Assembly (NCBI RefSeq): GCF_901709675.1
Contig: NC_051095.1
Coordinates: 16,537,956 to 16,601,955 of the forward strand
Direction: 5' to 3'
DNA: 64,000 nucleotides
Source: Syngnathus acus
Lineage: Eukaryota > Chordata > Actinopteri > Syngnathiformes > Syngnathidae
How positions within the stretch are numbered: position 1 is the first letter of the stretch; each line of letters starts with the position of its first letter. Positions 58,391 to 64,000 of the stretch are shown here, in pieces. The translations under genes were made by a program, and so were the position numbers. The notes below the pieces were generated by a model, which saw only the letters and a program-made list of their open reading frames with translations, had not been told where the DNA came from and made no database searches.

Positions 58391-60778
58391 ATGAAGCGGC
58401 AAGTACTATTGTTCATTTGGGCGTATTTTGTCGGATTGGTACACGGGCAGGTCACCTATTCCATTCCCGAGGAAATGAACAAAGGCTCTTTGGTTGGAAA
58501 CATAGCGCAAGATTTGGGCGTGCATGTGAAAAGGCTGAAATCTGGGAAAGCGCGCATCTACACGGAGGGGAATGCAGATTACATGGAGCTGCACAGAGAC
58601 AGAGGGCTGCTCGTTGTCAAAGAAAGGATCGACAGGGAGGCGCTGTGCGGACAAACAACGCCGTGCGCGTTACATCTACAGATCACACTGGAAGATCCGA
58701 TTGAATTCTACACGGTGACAGTCGAAATTAATGACATTAATGACAATGCGCCCACTTTTAAAAAGAATGAGATGACGTTTAAGATAAGCGAATCCACTGT
58801 GATTGGAGCAAAATTCGTGCTGGAGAGGGCTGTGGATTTAGACGTTGGTGTGAACGGGTTGCAGGGCTACTCGTTAAAGCCTTCTGATCATTTTCATCTA
58901 AAATTAAAAAATCAACAAGATGGTAGCAAAAGCGTGGAGATGATTCTGCAGAAACCTCTAGATAGAGAAGCTAAAGAACATCTCTCTTTAGTTCTCACTG
59001 CGGCTGATGGGGGTGACCCACAGCTGACAGGAACAATGCGTGTAGAAATTGTGGTGCTAGACTCAAATGACAACGCTCCTGTATTTACGCAGGAAATATA
59101 TAAGGTCACTGTGATGGAGACTGCCACAAAAGGCACTTTTATGTGCACCGTGAGTGCTGTGGATGCAGATGAAGGCTCAAATGGAAGAGTGTCTTATTCG
59201 ATAACCAACACAGTGGATGACGTCCCTGTTACTTTTGAAATTGATGAAAAAAGTGGTGCCGTGTCTTTAATTGGAAGGCTAGATTATGAAAAGGTGGCTC
59301 ACTATGAAATATTTGTGCAAGCTAGTGATGATGGAGGGCTGACAGACTCATGCAGAATTATTGTGGAAGTGACTGACACGAATGATAATCCCCCGTCTAT
59401 AAATATCATGTCTAAAACCAGTTCCATATCAGAGAATTCTTCACCAGGAACGGTGGTCACTATCTTTAATGTACAAGATCCTGACTCGGCAGAAAATGGC
59501 CATGTCGCATGTTTTATTGAAGATAATATGCCATTTCTGATGAAAAGTACATCTAAAAAGTTCTTCAGCTTAGTCACAGATGGTGATTTGGACAGAGAGA
59601 GATCGAGTGAGTACAACATCACAGTGACGTGCTCTGATGAGGGCGTGCCCTCCCTCTCCAGCAGCGTCACTCTCACCTTACACATCTCAGATGTGAATGA
59701 CAACGCACCTGTCTTTGACAGGAGCTCATATGAGGCCTACATTGTGGAAAACAACACACCAGGTCTTTCTGTATTCACTGTAAAAGCCAGTGACGCTGAC
59801 TGGAACCAGAATGCTCGTCTTTCTTACATCCTGGAGGACTCATCAGTTAATGGAGTGCCAGTCTCCTCATATGTGTCTGTTAGTGCTGAAAGTGGAGTCA
59901 TCCATGCAGTGCGCTCTTTTGACTACGAGCAACTGAAAGAGTTCCACTTCCTTGTCAGAGCGCAGGACGGAGGCTCTCCTCCTCTTAGTAGCAATGCGAG
60001 CGTTCGCATCCTGATCCAGGACCAGAACGACAACGCCCCTCAGGTGCTGTACCCAGTGCAGACGGGCGGCACACTGCTGGCCGAAATGGTGCCTCGTTCG
60101 GCCGACGTGGGCTACCTGGTTACCAAAGTAGTGGCCGTGGATGTGGACTCTGGTCAGAACGCCTGGCTCTCCTATCAAGTGCACAAAGCCACAGACAGGG
60201 CGTTGTTTGAAGTGGGCCTCCACAATGGAGAAATCCGAACAGTCCGCCAAGTTACTGATAAAGATGCTGTCAAACAAAGACTGACTGTTGTGGTGGAGGA
60301 CAACGGGCAGCCCTCTCGTTCAGCCACAGTTATCGTGAACGTGGCGGTGGCCGACAGCTTCCCTGAAGTGCTCTCAGAGTTCACTGACTTGAGCATGCAC
60401 GACAAGGAGTACAATGACAGGCTGACTTTTTACTTAGTCTTGGCGCTGGCTGTGGTCTCCTTCCTCTTCATCACCTGCTTGCTGCTCATCATAGCAGTCA
60501 AAGTGTACAGGTGGAGACAGTCTCGCGTCCTGTACCACTCCAACCTGCCCGTCATCCCGTATTATCCACCTCGGTACTCGGATACTTTGGGGACGGGGAC
60601 CCTCCCGCACGTGTACAATTATGAGGTGTGCAGGACCACTGACTCCAGAAAAAGTGGCTGTAAATTGGACAGAGCTGCCAGTCACAACATGCTGGTAACG
60701 GACCCGAGTTCAGCCGGAACCATGCAGAAGCTACACATTCAAAAGAACATCCTGGATGAGCCTGACTCTCCTCTAGAG
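58391..60778 (+). CDS. pcdhg: V15: protocadherin gamma-type variable exon, class C, tail type 2
   Basis: 796 residues from MKRQVLLFIWAYFVGLVHG (ATG at 58391 in ACAATGA). An in-frame ATG at 58346 would add 15 residues, less likely given V16. Mature start QVTYSIPEEMNKG; EC1 loop CGQTTPC. EC2-EC3 is quite divergent (DPQLTGTMRVEIVVLD, METATKGTFMCTVSA). The EC4 cysteine pair is VACFIE and VTCSDEG. EC5 follows class C. After DSRKSG (Gly for Asp) the tail is type 2 (CKLDRAASHNMLVTD...KNILDEPDSPLE), the only class C exon here with it. The donor is GTTGGT at 60779, the weakest in the window by eye. Confidence 0.94.
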
Positions 60779-61199
60779 GTTGGTGTCTTGAGACTTATAA
60801 ATGTTGAAAAATTGCTATGCAGGCAATAGCATAAATGCATGATTATAGATGGCCACAATGTATTCCAGCTGTTATCTGCCATTCGTCTTTGATACTATAC
60901 AGCTGCCTTGTGAAAGTGTGTGACTTACCTTCTCCTGTAAAGTTGAATGTCATCAAATGGCAATTTGCTGTTATTCATATGTTAATGGAGGCTATTTTTC
61001 TAAGTCAAATATGAGAATAATTATGTAGTGTATGCTGGCTCTATTTGCAATATTTCAGTTAAAATGCTTACTTAACTTTACAAAACGGCATGAATATATA
61101 ACGTGAAATAATGTCCACCGAACAGGTTGTCCATTACTGTCAAGAAAACAAAAAGTTAGTCCTGATAACAGATATTTGCCAAACTCCAAAGCAGCTTTT

Positions 61200-61220
61200 T
61201 TCAGCACCATGGACAGCAGT
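61200..61220 (+). promoter_or_regulatory. RE1 (REST/NRSF site, forward orientation)
   Basis: TTCAGCACCATGGACAGCAG differs from the RE1 core at one position only. It lies 575 bp before V16. Confidence 0.87.
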
Positions 61221-61488
61221 CGTGTTGACCTGCAGTGCGCAATGCCCCTATTTACTGCAAGTGATCCATTGTGTTATCTGCATGTAATTTACTGCTTATC
61301 AAATAATTCAAATAAGCATTCATTTATGATATATGCATACTTTATAATAATCATATATTTTAGCTTTAGTTCTGCTTTAGTCGTCATAATTTATCTTTAG
61401 TACTTTGGTTTCTGCCAGTTGGATTTGGTGGCATGTGTTACTTTTCCCCCCTTATTTTTTTTAACTTTCTGTTGTAGTTTATATTTTT

Positions 61489-61511
61489 CGTCTCAAAGTG
61501 GCGCTGTTGGC
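61489..61511 (+). promoter_or_regulatory. CTCF-like CSE of V16
   Basis: CGTCTCAAAGTGGCGCTGTT; the GTGGCGCTG core fits the CTCF consensus AG(A/G)(G/T)GGCGCTG, but the CTTAGGG context of V11, V13 and V15 is lost. Confidence 0.75.
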
Positions 61512-61774
61512 ATGCCTGATGAAATTTAAAGGCTGCTGGGGTTTTTTTTTTTCTTCCTCCTCTATTCTTTGTCCCTGCCTTCTTCCCTGTCGTGTTGGTG
61601 ATAGCACATACTGAACAGTCGTCTCTCTTGACGCAAACAGTGAGGATTCACGATTCTACTGGATTTTATAGAAAATACTGTGGAGTTCTGCCTTTTTTCG
61701 GAGCATGTTTTATAATGGAGTCGGGATTGTAGGATTTTAATTGCTGAATGAAAACAAGCTCCACGGACAAAACA

Positions 61775-64000
61775 ATGAAACGGCAAGTACTGTTGTTCTT
61801 CTCGGCTGTGTGCCTTCGCTCCGTGCTTGGCCAGGTCAGCTATTCCATCCCCGAAGAAATGCCCAAAGGCTCTGTGTTTGGAAACATAGTGCATGATTTA
61901 GGTTTAGATCACAAGAGGCTGAAATCTGGCAAGGCTCGTGTGTACACCGGCCGCAGTGTGGAGTACATCGGCATGAATAAAGAAAGAGGAGTCCTCGTAA
62001 TCCAAGAGCGGATAGACAGGGAGGCTTTGTGTGCAGAGATCTCGCCGTGCGCTTTGCATTTTCAGATCATTCTGGAAAATCCAATGGAGATGTTTCGAGT
62101 TACGGTGGAGATTACCGACATAAATGATAACACGCCCAGCTTCACCAACGCTGAAAAGCGCTTTGAAATTAGCGAGTCAGCCGTCATAGGATCCAAATTC
62201 ATATTAGAGAAAGCAATCGATTTGGACATAGGGATAAATGGCTTACAACAATACGTGCTCACTCCTGCTGATAATTTTGCCTTAAAATTAGAGAATGAGG
62301 CTGATGGGAGTAAAAAGGTAGAAATGGTGCTGCAGAAGCCCCTCGATCGAGAAAAGCAGGATTATATAAGGCTTTTATTAACTGCTATTGATGGAGGTGA
62401 GCCGCAACTGTCAGGCACTATGCAGATATTTGTTAATGTGTTAGATGTCAATGACAACGCACCTAGTTTTGAAAAACGTATTTATAGAGCAAAAATACTT
62501 GAAAATGCACCCAAGGGCACCAGTGTAACAACTGTGAGTGCATCTGATAAAGACATTGGCGTAAATGGTGAAGTATCATATACAATATCTCCCGGCAAAC
62601 GCCTTCTGACAGACATATTTAATATTAACCAGCAAACTGGTGTTATCACGCTGGTAGGTGATGTAGATTATGAAAAGGCAACTTCCTATCAGATGGATGT
62701 GGAGGTAGTCGACAAGGGAGGTCTGTCTGATTCAACAAAGGTGGTTGTTGATGTGATTGATATGAACGACAACAGCCCTGTCATCAATGTCGTTTCCAAA
62801 TCCGACACCATTTTAGAAAACTCGCCTCCTAATACTGTTATAGCAATGTTAAGTGTAAGTGATCCAGATTCAGAAAATAACGGACAAGTGGAATGTGTCA
62901 AAGATGATGCGACTCCCTTAAAGATACAACCCTCTTTAAATGGATTTTATACTTTAGTTACAGAGGTGGATTTGGACAGAGAAAGGTCGGTCGAGTATAA
63001 TATCACAGTGACGTGCTCTGATGAGGGTGTGCCCCCCCTCTTCAACAGTGTCACACTCATCTTGCACATCTCAGATGTGAATGATAATGCGCCTGTCTTT
63101 GAGAAGAGCTCATATGAGGCCTTCCTTGTAGAAAACAACACACCAGGGCTTTCTGTATTCACCGTAAAAGCCAATGATGCTGACTGGAACCAGAATGCTC
63201 GTCTTTCGTACATCCTGGAGGACTCCTCAGTTAACGGAGTGCCAGTCTCCTCCTACGTGTCCATTAATGCTGAAAGTGGAGTCATCCATGCAATGCGGTC
63301 TTTTGACTATGAGCAACTGAAAGAGTTCCACTTCCTGGTTAGAGCGCAGGATGGAGGCTCCCCTCCCCTCAGCAGCAACACGAGCGTTCGCATCCTGGTC
63401 CAGGACCAGAACGACAACGCCCCTCAGGTGCTGTACCCGGTGCAGACGGGCGGCTCGCTGCTGGCTGAAATGGTGCCTCGGTCAGCAGACGTGGGCTACC
63501 TGGTGACCAAAGTGGTGGCCGTGGACGTGGACTCTGGCCAGAATGCCTGGCTCTCCTATCAAGTACACAAAGCTACAGACAGGGCGCTGTTTGAAGTGGG
63601 CCTCCACAATGGAGAAATCCGAACCGTCCGCCAAGTGACTGATAAAGATGCTGTCAAACAAAGACTGACTGTTGTGGTGGAGGACAACGGGCATCCCTCT
63701 CGTTCAGCCACAGTCATTGTGAACGTGGCGGTGGCCGACAGCTTCCCTGAGGTGCTCGCAGAGTTCACTGACTTGAGCATGCACGACAAGGAGTACAATG
63801 ACAGGCTGACATTTTACTTGGTCTTGGCGCTGGCTGTGGTCTCCTTCCTCTTCATCACCTGCTTGCTGCTCATCATCGCAGTCAAAGTGTACAGGTGGAG
63901 ACAGTCTCGCGTCCTGTACCATTCCAACCTGCCCGTCATCCCGTACTATCCACCTAGGTACTCGGATACTTTGGGGACGGGGACCCTCCCGCACATGTAC
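61775..64000 (+). CDS. pcdhg: V16: protocadherin gamma-type variable exon, class C, cut by the window edge
   Basis: 742 codons are open from the ATG at 61775 (MKRQVLLFFSAVCLRSVLG) to the window end, inside the tail at TLPHMY. Signal about 1-19; mature start QVSYSIPEEMPKGSVFGN; EC1 loop CAEISPC. EC2-EC3 is the most divergent of class C (AEKRFEISESAVIGSKF, RIYRAKILENAPKGTSVTTV). The EC3-EC4 linker is DMNDNSP. EC4 keeps the two cysteines (VECVKDD, VTCSDEG). EC5 is class C, with EAFLVENN. EC6 has private DNGHPSRS and EVLAEFTD. The membrane segment ends at KVYRWRQSR. The donor and tail type lie outside. It follows V15, also class C, so no A' exon separates them. Confidence 0.94.
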   Translation, partial: MKRQVLLFFSAVCLRSVLGQVSYSIPEEMPKGSVFGNIVHDLGLDHKRLKSGKARVYTGRSVEYIGMNKERGVLVIQERIDREALCAEISPCALHFQIILENPMEMFRVTVEITDINDNTPSFTNAEKRFEISESAVIGSKFILEKAIDLDIGINGLQQYVLTPADNFALKLENEADGSKKVEMVLQKPLDREKQDYIRLLLTAIDGGEPQLSGTMQIFVNVLDVNDNAPSFEKRIYRAKILENAPKGTSVTTVSASDKDIGVNGEVSYTISPGKRLLTDIFNINQQTGVITLVGDVDYEKATSYQMDVEVVDKGGLSDSTKVVVDVIDMNDNSPVINVVSKSDTILENSPPNTVIAMLSVSDPDSENNGQVECVKDDATPLKIQPSLNGFYTLVTEVDLDRERSVEYNITVTCSDEGVPPLFNSVTLILHISDVNDNAPVFEKSSYEAFLVENNTPGLSVFTVKANDADWNQNARLSYILEDSSVNGVPVSSYVSINAESGVIHAMRSFDYEQLKEFHFLVRAQDGGSPPLSSNTSVRILVQDQNDNAPQVLYPVQTGGSLLAEMVPRSADVGYLVTKVVAVDVDSGQNAWLSYQVHKATDRALFEVGLHNGEIRTVRQVTDKDAVKQRLTVVVEDNGHPSRSATVIVNVAVADSFPEVLAEFTDLSMHDKEYNDRLTFYLVLALAVVSFLFITCLLLIIAVKVYRWRQSRVLYHSNLPVIPYYPPRYSDTLGTGTLPHMY

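Larger units (their letters stand above)
60779..61774. other. Spacer V15-V16
   Basis: A 1 kb AT-rich spacer with a near-perfect RE1 and the V16 CSE. Nothing else recognised. Confidence 0.7.

Noticed and set aside
1-64000. CRISPR array, tRNA or rRNA genes, bacterial operon features
   Set aside because: None seen; the sequence is vertebrate, and the tandem repeats are exons or simple repeats.

Overview
The window is a stretch of a clustered protocadherin locus from a bony fish, most likely a teleost. It holds 17 large single-exon coding units, all on the plus strand and head to tail: a 3' fragment of one exon (called V0 here), 15 complete exons (V1-V15) and a 5' fragment (V16) running off the right edge. 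Each complete exon encodes a signal peptide, six cadherin (EC) repeats with DxNDN-type calcium linkers, the EC1 Cys-X5-Cys loop typical of clustered protocadherins, one transmembrane segment and about 80-100 cytoplasmic residues. Each ends in phase 0 at a splice donor rather than a stop codon. These are therefore alternative first ('variable') exons that would be spliced to shared constant exons lying to the right of the window. The tail motif (W+QSR, YSDT, YEVCRTTDSRKSD) resembles mammalian PCDHG tails, so I call the cluster gamma-type (fish pcdh1g or pcdh2g; which one cannot be told). Single-exon ectodomains, AT-rich spacers and fish-type interspersed repeats, including a tRNA-headed SINE with an ATGGATGG tail, point to a teleost.

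The exons fall into four ectodomain classes by leader and EC1: A (V1, V3, V5, V8), A' (V6, V10, V12, V14), B (V2, V4, V7, V9) and C (V11, V13, V15, V16). The order is A-B-A-B-A-A'-B-A-B-A'-C-A'-C-A'-C-C, so the left 35 kb is built of A-B doublets and the right 27 kb of A'-C doublets. Coding and spacer similarities show the doublets arose by tandem duplication. EC6, the membrane segment and the cytoplasmic tail are nearly identical in all exons, with a GC-rich third-position signature of gene conversion. Within a class EC1 and EC4-5 are also close to identical, leaving EC2-EC3 as the main source of diversity.

Two kinds of regulatory site recur. About 175-285 bp upstream of every start codon is a class-specific CTCF-like conserved sequence element (core AGGG(A/G)CGCTG or GAGCGCCGCTG), always in the same orientation. 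In 14 of 16 spacers there is also a match, from near perfect to degenerate, to the REST/NRSF silencer element RE1. Together they suggest one promoter per exon, chosen by CTCF looping to enhancers to the right and silenced outside neurons by REST. Spacers otherwise hold simple repeats, a SINE with a target-site duplication, SINE and LINE fragments, and one orphan copy of an exon 3' end.
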